Notes: generated by a model from the letters alone, not told the origin. Counted from the first letter of the stretch, positions 17,321 through 26,038 are shown. The stretch is 64,000 bases of DNA from JAWXUD01 sp044432945 (GCA_044432945.1 JAWXUD010000003.1:1-64000), one strand, 5' to 3'. Numbers and translations are program-made.

Positions 17321-17635
17321 TTATTTTTGAAAATCGTTGGGCTTTTTATCTTGTATCCATTTACTCATCAAATAGTTATCATAGCTTTTGGTGAAGTTAT
17401 ATAGAGCATTAATCAAGGTTCTGCCGCTTTCTGATTTTGCAACAATTAAAAAATCGTCAGCAGAATTTTGTGCAAGCATTATTTCTTGATGTACAATTTT
17501 ATCAACGTGATTTTTGGGGTTTTTGTTAATGACAATCTTAATCCAATCGCACAAGATTTTGGCTGATGTTGTTTTGTTATTTAGTATGTCGTCACTATAT
17601 TGTTGTAAATATTTTGAAAATTCGCTTAAAATCAT
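17321..17635 (-). CDS. small conserved-looking protein of unknown function
   Basis: 104 residues, alpha-helical by composition (MILSEFSKYLQQYSDDIL..), with no signal peptide, no Cys pair and no motif I recognise. The ATG overlaps the comF stop (TAATG), which strongly suggests coupled translation and a real gene in the comF operon. It might be a small helper of the kinase or of ComF, but nothing in the sequence says so. Confidence 0.6.
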   Translation of the reverse strand: MILSEFSKYLQQYSDDILNNKTTSAKILCDWIKIVINKNPKNHVDKIVHQEIMLAQNSADDFLIVAKSESGRTLINALYNFTKSYDNYLMSKWIQDKKPNDFQK

Positions 17636-18279
17636 TATTCCTCAAAAGGTGTTGTGGTTGCTAGGCAAGTGATGTCCGTGATGTTGTGCTTTTTAAATTC
17701 TTTTATCATTTCTTCAAAAGTTGAGCCAGTTGTGCATATATCATCTATTATTAATATTTTTTTATTGTTGTATTTAGGTGTTACTTCAAATGCTTTGTTT
17801 AAATTATTAGCACGTTCTTTTTTTGAAAGTCTGTATTGTGGTTTTGTGTCTTTAATTCTTTTGATTAATTCGTAGTTGGTTGTGTTAGTCGTCAATTTAC
17901 AAAATTCTTCAGCGACTAATTTCATGTGATTATATTTTCGCTTTCTTTCTCTTTTAAAATAAATCGGTACAGGCACTACATCAAAATCATTACCTAAATT
18001 TAATCTTTGCCAATATTCAACCATGAATTTTGCTTGATAGTATGCTAAATCTTTTTGGTTGTGATACTTCAGTCCTCGTATTAGTTTTTGTAGGTTTTTG
18101 TTATAGGTGCCACAACAATAAATATTGACGCCTTCGACAATCCGATTGGTTTTTACTGGCAAAAAGTCCATTTCTTCATAGCATTCATCGCACATTTTTG
18201 TAGAATATTTTGAGTTTTTACAAAAATAGCATTTTTCTTTATATATCCAGTCTAATATTTTTTTAAATTCGTTAATCAT
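17635..18279 (-). CDS. ComF family phosphoribosyltransferase-like protein
   Basis: I use the ATG at 18279 (MINEFKK), which has CAGGAAATCAC before it; an upstream start at 18318 would overlap the kinase stop. The protein has an N-terminal zinc-finger C-x2-C...C-x2-C (CYFCKN, MCDECYEE) and a PRPP-binding phosphoribosyltransferase motif ILIIDDICTTGSTFEEM, with VPVPIYFKRERKRKYN in the middle. ComF proteins assist DNA uptake and processing in natural transformation. A DprA-like gene (28578) and pilus genes (14061) in the window fit that theme. Confidence 0.88.
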   Translation of the reverse strand: MINEFKKILDWIYKEKCYFCKNSKYSTKMCDECYEEMDFLPVKTNRIVEGVNIYCCGTYNKNLQKLIRGLKYHNQKDLAYYQAKFMVEYWQRLNLGNDFDVVPVPIYFKRERKRKYNHMKLVAEEFCKLTTNTTNYELIKRIKDTKPQYRLSKKERANNLNKAFEVTPKYNNKKILIIDDICTTGSTFEEMIKEFKKHNITDITCLATTTPFEE

Positions 18280-18293
18280 GTGATTTCCTGACG

Positions 18294-19565
18294 TTAGGCT
18301 ACTGGAAGTTTTATACAAAAAGTTGTCTTTGTATTTTTATTGCTATCTACTGTTATTTCTCCGCCATGAGCTTTAATTATTTGTTGTGAAAGATATAGTC
18401 CTAATCCTGTCCCAATTTTTCTGAATTTTTTTGATGAAGAATAGTATTTGTTAAAAATTAGTTTAATAGCTTCTTGTGAAATTCCTTGTCCATAATCGAT
18501 AATAGAAATAGTTGTAAAATTTGGGATTTCTCCGATTTCAATATCAATTTCTTCTTTGGTATTGCTGTGCGATATAGCGTTTGTTATTAAATTTTTTATA
18601 ACACGTTCGAGTTGAATTTTGTCTGCTGAAACTTTTATATCTCTTTCTGATTTGAAATTGATTTTTAAATTTGCGTGAATAGCGATAGGTTGAACGCTTT
18701 TTAGAATGTCGGTAATGAATGAGTTAAGCATTATATTTTCTTTTATAATTTTGATGCCTTTCATGTTGATTTTATAAGTATCAAGTACAATTTGGACTAA
18801 TTCTAATAATTCTTCGTTAGAAGTTTTCATATTTAAAAGAGCGTTTTCTTGTTTGTCAGTTATTTCACCAAACTTTCCATCTAATAAAAACCCTAATATG
18901 TTGGACGCAGCTACGATAGGTACTTTTAAATCGTGTGTTAGCGTGGCAACAAAATCTTCTTTTAACACATCAATTTCACGTTGGTTGGTGATATCTTTGA
19001 TTAGTAGTAGATATCTTCTTTTTTCGTCAAGAGTTAATCTTATCGTGCTAATTTTGAAATTGTTTGTTGGGGTATGACTAATGAATACATCGACATCTTT
19101 AAGTCTTTTTATATTTAGATTTTCTTCAAGTTGAATAAAGTCAAATACATTTTTTTTAATAATATCTTTACCTTTAGTTCCGAACCATTCAGAGATTTTA
19201 GGTGTTGCTCTAAGAATTTCGTTTCGTTCATTGATGATTAATATACCATCAGAAAGAGAATTGATAACGGATTCTAGTAATTTATTTTGTCTTATGAGTT
19301 CAGCTTGGTATTCAACAATCATTTTTTCACGATCATTAAGAGTTTCTACCATTCGGTTTATGCTGTCTGTGACGTTTTGATAATTAGGGTGAGAAATCTC
19401 TTCGATTTTAGTAGATAAATTACCGTAACGAACGGAGTTTACAGTATTAGCGACAGTGCCTAGGTAATCATTAATTTTAGACCAACGTCTATTTGTTCGT
19501 TTTGTGATGAAAAATAGGATTAGGAACACTAATATTATCGCCAAATTTAATAAATATAAAATCAT
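18294..19565 (-). CDS. PAS-containing membrane sensor histidine kinase (orphan)
   Basis: 423 residues. One N-terminal membrane helix (2-20), a linker, a PAS-like domain (about 95-190, INSLSDGILIINERNEIL), the HisKA box THDLKVPIVAAS with H211, and a HATPase domain (NLITNAISHSN; DYGQGIS; GTGLGLYLSQQI). There is no large periplasmic sensor, so the PAS domain is the likely input. There is no response regulator next to it. It heads a minus-strand run with comF and the 104-residue gene, divergent from the kdsC-like gene. Confidence 0.9.
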   Translation of the reverse strand: MILYLLNLAIILVFLILFFITKRTNRRWSKINDYLGTVANTVNSVRYGNLSTKIEEISHPNYQNVTDSINRMVETLNDREKMIVEYQAELIRQNKLLESVINSLSDGILIINERNEILRATPKISEWFGTKGKDIIKKNVFDFIQLEENLNIKRLKDVDVFISHTPTNNFKISTIRLTLDEKRRYLLLIKDITNQREIDVLKEDFVATLTHDLKVPIVAASNILGFLLDGKFGEITDKQENALLNMKTSNEELLELVQIVLDTYKINMKGIKIIKENIMLNSFITDILKSVQPIAIHANLKINFKSERDIKVSADKIQLERVIKNLITNAISHSNTKEEIDIEIGEIPNFTTISIIDYGQGISQEAIKLIFNKYYSSSKKFRKIGTGLGLYLSQQIIKAHGGEITVDSNKNTKTTFCIKLPVA

Positions 19566-19603
19566 ATATATTTCTTAACCTTTTTTTATAAAATAACTCT
19601 TTA

Positions 19604-19612
19604 TGGTATAAT
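19604..19612 (+). promoter_or_regulatory. extended -10 promoter of the kdsC-like operon
   Basis: TGGTATAAT gives a perfect -10 (19607-19612) with the TGn extension, 20 bases before the TTG start at 19633. A transcript would begin near 19619. The 67-base divergent region also has to hold the kinase promoter. Confidence 0.6.
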
Positions 19613-19632
19613 TATAGCAGATAAGGGGAAAT

Positions 19633-20121
19633 TTGTATATGTGTAAAATAGAATTGCCAGATACAATAAAAATGATAATAACTGATTTTGACGGAATTGT
19701 GACAGACAATTGCGTTTATGTTGGTGAAAACCGTGAGATGACAAGAAAGTTGAATTTTAAAGATGTCATGGGATTTGCTCTAGCTAAAAGAAATGGATAT
19801 AAATTAGGTATAATTTCTGGCGAAAAGAATTCGGCGATCGAGTTGATTTCAGATAGATTTAATATTGAAGAGGTACATCAAAATATAAGAATTAAAATAG
19901 ATGTTTTGAAAAAAATACTTTTAGACTATGGTTTAAGTGAACAGGAATATTTATATATTGGTGATGATGTAAATGATATAGAGTGTTTAGAATATGCTAA
20001 GTATAAAATAACAGTGCCAAATGCTGTTGATAAAGTAAAAAATGTTGTAGATATTCAAATCACCCAAAATAGTGGTGGAGATGGTGCATTTAGGGAGGTA
20101 ATAGATTGTTTAGTTGGATAA
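19633..20121 (+). CDS. KdsC-like HAD phosphatase (Kdo-8-phosphate phosphatase family)
   Basis: 162 residues, the size of KdsC. HAD motif I is DFDGIVTDN, motif II is IISGEKNSA, Lys lies in the IRIKIDVL region, and motif IV is YIGDDVNDIE. KdsC removes phosphate from Kdo-8-P for lipopolysaccharide core; lpxA at 47313 supports an LPS-type envelope. CMP-sialic-acid-type phosphatases look alike, so the substrate is not certain. The start is TTG at 19633, with AGGGGAAA just before; an ATG at 19639 is the alternative. Its end overlaps the TPR gene by 16 bases. Confidence 0.8.
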   Translation: MYMCKIELPDTIKMIITDFDGIVTDNCVYVGENREMTRKLNFKDVMGFALAKRNGYKLGIISGEKNSAIELISDRFNIEEVHQNIRIKIDVLKKILLDYGLSEQEYLYIGDDVNDIECLEYAKYKITVPNAVDKVKNVVDIQITQNSGGDGAFREVIDCLVG

Positions 20122-21632
20122 AAAACATTGTTAATAAAGTGAAAATGATTAGTACATCGGTTGATGAGTATCAGAACGATACGGAAATACAATCGCTACA
20201 TTCTTTGGCTTATGTAAATAGAGCGAAAAAATTTATTGAAAAAGAGGGTTATGATGAAGCGGAAGATATTTTGTTGCAAGCTTTGGAGTTGCCACAAAAA
20301 GATGCTTTAGTTTATAAATATTTAGGTTTGGTGTATGACAAGCAAAAAAACTTTGAAAAAGCAGTAGAAGTTTATCAAAGTTCAGCAGAGATTGGTCCTT
20401 TGGATAAAAATGTTTGGCAAAAATTAGGTTTTGCACTAATTGCTGTTGAAAAATATGTTGAGGCTGAAAAATCTTTTGAAAATTCAAATCGAGTTTCAGC
20501 AGGCAATACTGACACATATACTGGTTGGGGCATGTCTTTGATGAAGCAGGGAGAATATGAGCAGGCACGTGAAAAATTTAGTACCGCTGTTAATATTAAT
20601 AAATATAATTTCAGTGCAATATTCTTGAGTGCTGTTATGGACATAAACCTTGAGGAGTATGATAAGGCTGAATCTAAATTAATATTTTTAGCTAATGTTA
20701 CGCCTAATGAAACAAATACATTTGAGTACGCTCATTTGAAGTTCCTGAAAGGCGATTATGAAACAGCACTTCGTTATGCCAATATTTCTTTAGAGCATAA
20801 TTCTTGTATGTTGCCTAGTTATTTGTTGATTGCTAAAATTCATTCGCTTAATTTTAATAAAGATGAGGCAATATCATCATTTGAAACTGCTGAGGCTAGA
20901 GAATTGACCTCATTTGCTCTGTATTTTGAATGGGGATTGGCATTAGAGAGGTTTCATATGTATTCAGAGGCTAAGGAAAAGTTTCTTTTGGCTATGGATT
21001 TCGATAATAAAAATCCTGTATTATTAGCCAATCTCGCTTTGATGAACGCATTGTTAGATAGTTTTGATGATACTTATATTTATTCACAAATGGTTTCTGA
21101 AATCGCCCCTGACAATAAAATTCTTAAACTAATTAACGGGATAATTGATTATGAAAAAGATGAATTTAGTTCTGCAGTCAGATTGTTAAAAGACGGTATG
21201 AGCGGAGATTTTTTAGATGCTATTAATTCATATTATTTGGCAAAATGTTATGAGAAAATGAATGATGAGGTTCGTGTTAAAGACTATTATGAAGCGGCAT
21301 TGCAAAAAAATCCAGTTTATTTGAATGCATACTTGGCTTATGCGAAATTTATGATTGATAATGAGGACTATGCCGAAGCTAAAAGGAAATTACGAAAAGC
21401 GATGAGAATTTCACCAGAAAATACTGTAGTGTTAAATGCGTTATTTTTTGTAGGGTATAAATTAGAGAAAGAAAATTCTTGTGAGTTCAATATAAAAGAA
21501 TTATTTTTGTTAGCGGAAAAAATCAAAAATATTGATATTGAAAAATTCTTGTATGATAATGAGCTTGCAGAATTAATCGGGGTTTTAGAGCCAAAATCAG
21601 AGCATTTGTCAGTTTTATATGATGAAAATTAG
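20106..21632 (+). CDS. TPR-repeat protein
   Basis: 508 residues. From about residue 35 to 460 there are tandem 34-residue tetratricopeptide repeats (for instance DALVYKYLGLVYDKQKNFEKA, KNVWQKLGFALIAVEKYVEA, AYLAYAKFMIDNEDYAEAKR). There is no signal peptide. TPR solenoids scaffold protein complexes; the partner is unknown. The start is TTG with a strong GGGAGG 7 bases upstream, inside the end of the kdsC-like gene. It sits between that gene and lysC (22-base gap), so the three are probably one transcript. Confidence 0.88.
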   Translation: MFSWIKNIVNKVKMISTSVDEYQNDTEIQSLHSLAYVNRAKKFIEKEGYDEAEDILLQALELPQKDALVYKYLGLVYDKQKNFEKAVEVYQSSAEIGPLDKNVWQKLGFALIAVEKYVEAEKSFENSNRVSAGNTDTYTGWGMSLMKQGEYEQAREKFSTAVNINKYNFSAIFLSAVMDINLEEYDKAESKLIFLANVTPNETNTFEYAHLKFLKGDYETALRYANISLEHNSCMLPSYLLIAKIHSLNFNKDEAISSFETAEARELTSFALYFEWGLALERFHMYSEAKEKFLLAMDFDNKNPVLLANLALMNALLDSFDDTYIYSQMVSEIAPDNKILKLINGIIDYEKDEFSSAVRLLKDGMSGDFLDAINSYYLAKCYEKMNDEVRVKDYYEAALQKNPVYLNAYLAYAKFMIDNEDYAEAKRKLRKAMRISPENTVVLNALFFVGYKLEKENSCEFNIKELFLLAEKIKNIDIEKFLYDNELAELIGVLEPKSEHLSVLYDEN

Positions 21633-21654
21633 TTAATGAAAGAGAAAAAGAAGT

Positions 21655-22920
21655 TTGAAAAAATTAATTGTACAAAAATTCGGTGGCACATCTGTTGCTG
21701 ATACAGAGAAAATAAAAAATGTAGCAAACATTGTTATTAAAGAAAAACAAAACGGAAATGATGTATTAGTAGTCGTTTCAGCGATGGGGCATACAACTGA
21801 TTATCTGGTGAAGATGGCAAAGGATTTGTCTAGCAACCCTTCTTCACGAGAGATGGATATGTTGTTATCAACAGGTGAGGGGGTTACTATTGCTTTGTTA
21901 GCGATGGCTATTCAATCACAAGGATATGACGCTATTAGTTTTAACGCTTCTCAAATCGGTATTGTGACTGAGAACGTTCATGCAAAAGCTCGAATTTTGG
22001 ATATTAAAACTGAAAAATTAAGAAAAAATCTTGATGAAGGTAAAATCATTGTCGTAGCTGGGTTTCAAGGTGTTACTGATGATGGCGAGATTACAACATT
22101 AGGGCGTGGTGGTTCTGATACTTCTGCTGTTGCTTTAGGTGCAGCATTGAATGCACAAAGATGCGATATTTACACCGATGTAGAAGGCGTTTACACGACT
22201 GATCCTAGGATTGTTTCTAATGCTTCAAGGTTAGATGAAATCTCTTATGATGAGATGTTGGAGTTGGCTCATGCGGGTGCTGGCGTGCTTCACCCAAGAA
22301 GTGTCGAGACGGCAAAGCATTTTAATTTGCCAATTCGTGTTAGAAGCAGTTTTAAAATAGATAATTTAGGTACATTAATTTTAGGAGCGAATAAAATGGA
22401 AATTCATAAACCAGTAGCGGGTGTAGCGGCAGATTTGTCACAATCAAGAATAGTTGTTTGCGATGTTCCTGATAAGCCAGGTGTTGCAGCAAAAATATTT
22501 ACTAGGTTGGCACAACAAAAAATCTCTGTAGATATGATTATCCAATCATATGCAAGAAAAATTTCTAACACAAATGACATAGCTTTCACGGTTGATTCTT
22601 GTGATATTGATAAGGCTATTGAAACGTTAAACCTGTTGAAAACTGAAATCGAAGCGTTGGGTGAAATTCAGGTTAATAATGATATAGCAAAGGTTTCGAT
22701 AATCGGTGCGGGCATGATTGACAGACCTGGTATCGCATCTACAATGTTTGAAACTTTGGCTGATTTGAAAATAAATATCCGTATGATTTCAACAAGTGAG
22801 ATTAAAATTAGTTGTTTGGTTGATAAAGAGGACGCTAATAGAGCTTTGGCAGCGTTGCATAATGTTTTTGAATTGGATTGTGACGTTGTGGCAGAAGTTA
22901 AAGGTGATTTGCCTGAATAA
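21655..22920 (+). CDS. lysC: aspartate kinase
   Basis: 421 residues. The kinase domain starts LIVQKFGGTSVAD and holds STGEGVTIALLAMA, FQGVTDDGEITTLGRGGSDTSA and YTDVEGVYTTDPR. Two ACT domains follow (from about 265, VCDVPDKPGVAAKIF; and about 345, IIGAGMIDRPGIAS). It phosphorylates aspartate, the entry to Lys, Thr and Met synthesis, and the ACT domains are the site of feedback inhibition. The start is TTG at 21655; the nearby ATG at 21636 is out of frame. The Shine-Dalgarno (AGAAAAAGAAG) is weak. Confidence 0.95.
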   Translation: MKKLIVQKFGGTSVADTEKIKNVANIVIKEKQNGNDVLVVVSAMGHTTDYLVKMAKDLSSNPSSREMDMLLSTGEGVTIALLAMAIQSQGYDAISFNASQIGIVTENVHAKARILDIKTEKLRKNLDEGKIIVVAGFQGVTDDGEITTLGRGGSDTSAVALGAALNAQRCDIYTDVEGVYTTDPRIVSNASRLDEISYDEMLELAHAGAGVLHPRSVETAKHFNLPIRVRSSFKIDNLGTLILGANKMEIHKPVAGVAADLSQSRIVVCDVPDKPGVAAKIFTRLAQQKISVDMIIQSYARKISNTNDIAFTVDSCDIDKAIETLNLLKTEIEALGEIQVNNDIAKVSIIGAGMIDRPGIASTMFETLADLKINIRMISTSEIKISCLVDKEDANRALAALHNVFELDCDVVAEVKGDLPE

Positions 22921-22944
22921 CTATAAGTTAGAGGAATTGTTAAG

Positions 22945-23292
22945 ATGAGATTGAGTGAATTACCAGATTGCCCTATTGAAACCACTTGGAAACTTGTTGG
23001 TGATAAATGGAAAACTATGATTTTACGTGATTTGCTTAGTGGAGCAAAGCGTTTTGTCGAATTGAAAAAAAATCTTGCGATTATTACGCCAAAATCTTTG
23101 ACATCAAGTTTGAGGAAATTAGAACAAGACGGACTGGTCTTGCGTAAGGTTTATTCTATAAATCCTCCAAAGGTGGAATATTCTTTAACTGATGTTGGTT
23201 ATAGTCTAGCACCAGTGCTTAGTGCAATGGCAAGTTGGGGTACGGATTACAAAACCTTCATCGCTTTGCTAGAAAAACAAAGGAGTAAATAA
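22945..23292 (+). CDS. HxlR-family winged-helix regulator
   Basis: 115 residues. The HxlR signature is complete: CPIETTWKLVGDKWKTMIL, RDLLSGAKRFVELKKNL, ITPKSLTSSLRKLEQDGLV, and PKVEYSLTDVGYSLAPVL. These MarR-like dimers often respond to redox or electrophile stress and control a neighbouring enzyme gene. It has a Shine-Dalgarno (AGAGGAATT) and stops directly before the ATG of the nitrilase gene with no gap, so it likely controls or is co-expressed with nitrilase and perhaps bioB. Confidence 0.93.
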   Translation: MRLSELPDCPIETTWKLVGDKWKTMILRDLLSGAKRFVELKKNLAIITPKSLTSSLRKLEQDGLVLRKVYSINPPKVEYSLTDVGYSLAPVLSAMASWGTDYKTFIALLEKQRSK

Positions 23293-24105
23293 ATGGATAA
23301 CGCAGGAATTTTAACTTTACAATTTAATCCAAAGTTAAATGACAAAAAAGCGAACTTGGACAAAGTCTATGATTTGGTTAGTCAATATTGTGATAAGCAG
23401 ATTGATTTGGTGGTGTTGCCAGAGTTTTTTTCAACAGGAATTGATGATAATGCGTTTAAGAATTCAGCTGAGCCAGTTGATGGCGGTGAAACAATTGGGT
23501 TTTTAAAAAATGTCGCAAAGAGATTTAATACTAATATTGTCTGCGGTACTGTCATAGTAAAAGATGGTGAAAATTTGTATAATACAGCTTTTGTGCTAAA
23601 TCGTAGAGGAGAGATAGTTAATTATTATCGAAAAATTCATTTATATAATTATTTTGGTGGAAATGAAGGAAACACGATTACAGCTGGGGTTGAGGCTTTA
23701 GTTGTTGATTTGGATTTTGCAAAAGTTGGTGTTAGCGTTTGTTTTGATATAAAGTTTCCTATGTTGTATCGAAAATTGATTAAAATGGGTGCTGAAATTA
23801 TTGTATCACCGTCAGCTTGGTGTAATTTAAACATATTGGAAGAAAAACAAAAGCTTGATTATGTTACAACTTGGCGTGCGATGAATATTTGTCGTGCTAC
23901 GGAGAGTTTAGTTTATTTTGTTTCATCTAATCAGGTTGGCAAATCAAATAAGTTTTTGTATTGTTGCGGAAATTCTATGATTGTTGCACCAATGGGAGAG
24001 GTTTTACAAAATGCTTGCGATAAAGAAGATGCGATTTATGCCCAAATTAGTTTGAAGAAAGTTCGTGAGCTGAAAATAAATGTGCCTGTTGCACAATTAG
24101 AGTAG
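23293..24105 (+). CDS. carbon-nitrogen hydrolase (nitrilase superfamily)
   Basis: 270 residues with the nitrilase triad in the right order: Glu in VVLPEFFSTG, Lys in YYRKIHLYNYF, and Cys in GVSVCFDIKFP. The fold markers NTAFVLNRRGEIV and MIVAPMGEVL are present. Such enzymes cleave amides or nitriles of small molecules; omega-amidase, carbamoylputrescine amidase and others look alike, so I give no substrate. It follows the HxlR regulator with zero spacing and precedes bioB by 28 bases. The link with biotin synthesis is positional only. Confidence 0.88.
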   Translation: MDNAGILTLQFNPKLNDKKANLDKVYDLVSQYCDKQIDLVVLPEFFSTGIDDNAFKNSAEPVDGGETIGFLKNVAKRFNTNIVCGTVIVKDGENLYNTAFVLNRRGEIVNYYRKIHLYNYFGGNEGNTITAGVEALVVDLDFAKVGVSVCFDIKFPMLYRKLIKMGAEIIVSPSAWCNLNILEEKQKLDYVTTWRAMNICRATESLVYFVSSNQVGKSNKFLYCCGNSMIVAPMGEVLQNACDKEDAIYAQISLKKVRELKINVPVAQLE

Positions 24106-24133
24106 TTAAATATACCTTATAAGGAAGTAAAAA

Positions 24134-25039
24134 ATGAATAAAGAAGAGCTTTTAGGCTTATATAATTTAGAATTAGATGAATTGTTAGCGATATCAAGAA
24201 AATACATGTCTGATGACATTGAATTTTGTTCGTTAGTGAACGCACGTAATGGAAAGTGTTCACAAAATTGCAAATATTGTGCTCAAAGTTCTCATTATTG
24301 TACGAATATAGAAACGTTTCCTTTGATAGAGATCGATGAAGTTGAAAAAGTAGCTTTAGAGGCTAAATCTCAAAAGGCTTCACGTTTTGCGGTTGTAACA
24401 TCAGGAAAGACGCCAGATGAGAGTGATGCTGATAAGATTATTGAAATGATTAAAAAGATTAATTCAATTGATGGGGTTCAAAGTTGTGCATCAATTGGTA
24501 TATTGGACGAGGAAAACGCTAAAAAGCTTGCAGATGCTGGATTGAAACGTTTTCATCACAATATAAATACGGCAGAATCTTATTATCCTGAGGTTTGCAC
24601 AACTCACACTTGGCAAGATCGTAAAAAGACTTGTGAATTGGTTAAAAAATATGGAATGGAACTTTGTTGTGGCGTGATATTAGGAATGGGTGAAAGCGTT
24701 GAACAACGTGTTGAGATGGCACTTCAGCTTGCAGAAATCGCACCAAATTCAATCCCTATAAACATTTTGATGCCTATCAAAGAAACCCCATTTGAAAATT
24801 ACCATGACAAGATTGATGAGCAACATATTTTGCGTTCACTTGCGATTATTAAAATTGCGAACCCTAGTGCTGTGCTTCGTTTTTGCGGTGGCAGAATGAG
24901 ATTGTCAGAAGCTGGTCAAGAAATTGCGTTGAAGAATTGTGTTGAAGGGATTTTGATAGGCAATTATTTAACAACAACTGGTAAAGCACCTTGTGAGGAT
25001 TTGCAAACTGTGCAAAAATTAGGTAAGAAAATAGTTTAA
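24134..25039 (+). CDS. bioB: biotin synthase
   Basis: 301 residues. The radical SAM cluster is C42-x3-C46-x2-C49 (GKCSQNCKYCAQSSHY). The auxiliary [2Fe-2S] region includes SCASIGIL, CCGVILGMGES and RFCGGRMRLS, as in BioB. The N-terminal SLVNARNGKCSQNC stretch is highly typical. It inserts sulphur into dethiobiotin. There are no bioA, bioD or bioF genes in the window. A clear RBS (TAAGGAAG) precedes the ATG. The product is slightly short of E. coli BioB (346) but complete in its motifs. Confidence 0.95.
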   Translation: MNKEELLGLYNLELDELLAISRKYMSDDIEFCSLVNARNGKCSQNCKYCAQSSHYCTNIETFPLIEIDEVEKVALEAKSQKASRFAVVTSGKTPDESDADKIIEMIKKINSIDGVQSCASIGILDEENAKKLADAGLKRFHHNINTAESYYPEVCTTHTWQDRKKTCELVKKYGMELCCGVILGMGESVEQRVEMALQLAEIAPNSIPINILMPIKETPFENYHDKIDEQHILRSLAIIKIANPSAVLRFCGGRMRLSEAGQEIALKNCVEGILIGNYLTTTGKAPCEDLQTVQKLGKKIV

Positions 25040-25081
25040 AATCAGCAATTTTATTTTGAGCATATGCGTTTCGTTAAAACT

Positions 25082-25113
25082 ATGACGTCATTGCGAGCGA
25101 AAGCGTGGCAATC
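25082..25113. repeat. REP-type element (gtcattgcgagcg...gtggcaatct)
   Basis: A GC-rich stretch with imperfect inverted ends (cattgcg/ggcaatc) between the convergent ends of bioB and the small DNA-binding gene. The motif class recurs in many bacterial genomes as an intergenic palindrome. I see one copy in this window. Confidence 0.5.
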
Positions 25114-25120
25114 TAGCTTT

Positions 25121-25309
25121 TTATTTTTTGTCAAAACAGCCTTTATCGTTAAGGTAATTATAAATCATTATTTCAAGTTGTGGGGTAGGTTTTGTATGCT
25201 CTTTTTCGCATTCGGTTTTGAATGTTTCCCATAGCTCATCAGTAAACATTAATGTAACTCGTCTATCTTTGTTAGTAGTTAGTTTTTTAAATCTTTCAAG
25301 TTTATCCAT
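25121..25309 (-). CDS. small ribbon-helix-helix-like DNA-binding protein
   Basis: 62 residues from ATG 25309 (MDKLERFKK). RRVTLMFTDELWETFKTECEKE fits a ribbon-helix-helix pattern (a short beta strand, then a helix). It is the size of antitoxin-type or plasmid-type repressors, but no toxin partner is seen. The promoter (-35 CTGTCA, 17-base spacer, -10 TATAAT at 25317-25322) ends 7 bases before this ATG, and there is no Shine-Dalgarno, so a leaderless mRNA is predicted. The upstream in-frame ATG at 25318 overlaps the -10 and cannot be used. Confidence 0.6.
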   Translation of the reverse strand: MDKLERFKKLTTNKDRRVTLMFTDELWETFKTECEKEHTKPTPQLEIMIYNYLNDKGCFDKK

Positions 25310-25316
25310 GTATAAC

Positions 25317-25345
25317 ATTATACACGTGTTTATACAGCTTGACAG
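25317..25345 (-). promoter_or_regulatory. near-consensus promoter giving a leaderless transcript
   Basis: Minus strand -35 CTGTCA (25340-25345), spacer 17, -10 TATAAT (25317-25322). The ATG of the small DNA-binding gene is 7 bases downstream. The spacer holds ACACGTGT, a palindrome that could be an operator. Confidence 0.6.
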
Positions 25346-25356
25346 CTAACTCGTTT

Positions 25357-25533
25357 ATGCATATAATAATGCGTATGGATATGCTTATTAGGGTGATTAT
25401 AAGAATTTTTAAAATTTTGCTAGCAGTTTTGAAGTGGATATTTTCATTTTGGGGCAGGGTAATGGAACTATTTTTGTTCTCCTACGACCCAAGTATAGTT
25501 TGTGATAAGTTAGAAAATTATGATAAAAAGTGA
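25357..25533 (+). CDS. possible small membrane peptide
   Basis: About 58 residues if the ATG at 25357 is used; ATGs at 25369, 25375 and 25381 are also possible. It has a hydrophobic, basic stretch (MLIRVIIRIFKILLAVLKWI) and a polar tail. It runs divergently from the small DNA-binding gene and shares its promoter region, which recalls regulator/small toxic peptide pairs. There is no Shine-Dalgarno and I recognise no family. It may be a chance ORF. Confidence 0.3.
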   Translation: MHIIMRMDMLIRVIIRIFKILLAVLKWIFSFWGRVMELFLFSYDPSIVCDKLENYDKK

Positions 25534-25539
25534 CGAGGT

Positions 25540-26016
25540 CTAAATATTTTTCAGCAATACAACAGCGTTTGCTTCGATTGCGAGTTCTTGACCAACTGCG
25601 TCCATTTTCTCATTAGTTTTTGCTTTTATAGAAATTTGTCCATCGTTAAGTCCTAATATTTCGCAAAGTAAAGTTTTCATTTTAGGGATATATGGCATCA
25701 TTTTAGGGCGTTGAGCGATGATGTTGCTATCTATATTTTCGATTATATAATTTTTACTTCTGACGAGGTCATAAACTTTTGTCAATAATGCAGTGCTATC
25801 AGCACCTTTATAAATTGGGTCGGTGTCTGGGAAAAGCGTTCCGATATCTGCTAGTGCTAAAGCTCCTAGCATTGCATCGATTATTGCGTGGATAAGCACA
25901 TCAGCATCAGAATGTCCTAAAAGTCCTTTTTCATGGGTTATTTTCACCCCGCCAATAATTAAATCACGCCCTGGTGTTAAAGTGTGAATATCGTACCCAA
26001 TTCCAATTCTATACAT
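25540..26016 (-). CDS. ispF: 2-C-methyl-D-erythritol 2,4-cyclodiphosphate synthase
   Basis: 158 residues, typical length. Zinc ligands D9, H11 (YDIHTL) and H43 (LIHAI), plus GHSDADVLIHA and the C-terminal KAKTNEKMDAVGQ. It catalyses the fifth step of the MEP isoprenoid pathway. ispD, often fused or adjacent, is not in the window. The HAD and Nudix genes lie just upstream on the same strand (22-base gap), so these form one minus-strand run. Confidence 0.95.
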   Translation of the reverse strand: MYRIGIGYDIHTLTPGRDLIIGGVKITHEKGLLGHSDADVLIHAIIDAMLGALALADIGTLFPDTDPIYKGADSTALLTKVYDLVRSKNYIIENIDSNIIAQRPKMMPYIPKMKTLLCEILGLNDGQISIKAKTNEKMDAVGQELAIEANAVVLLKNI

Positions 26017-26038
26017 AAAAATTACTCCTTGAATTTAT

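Noticed and set aside
23270..24134. Biotin or cobalamin riboswitch before bioB
   Set aside because: The spacer is only 28 bases and bioB is in an operon behind nitrilase.
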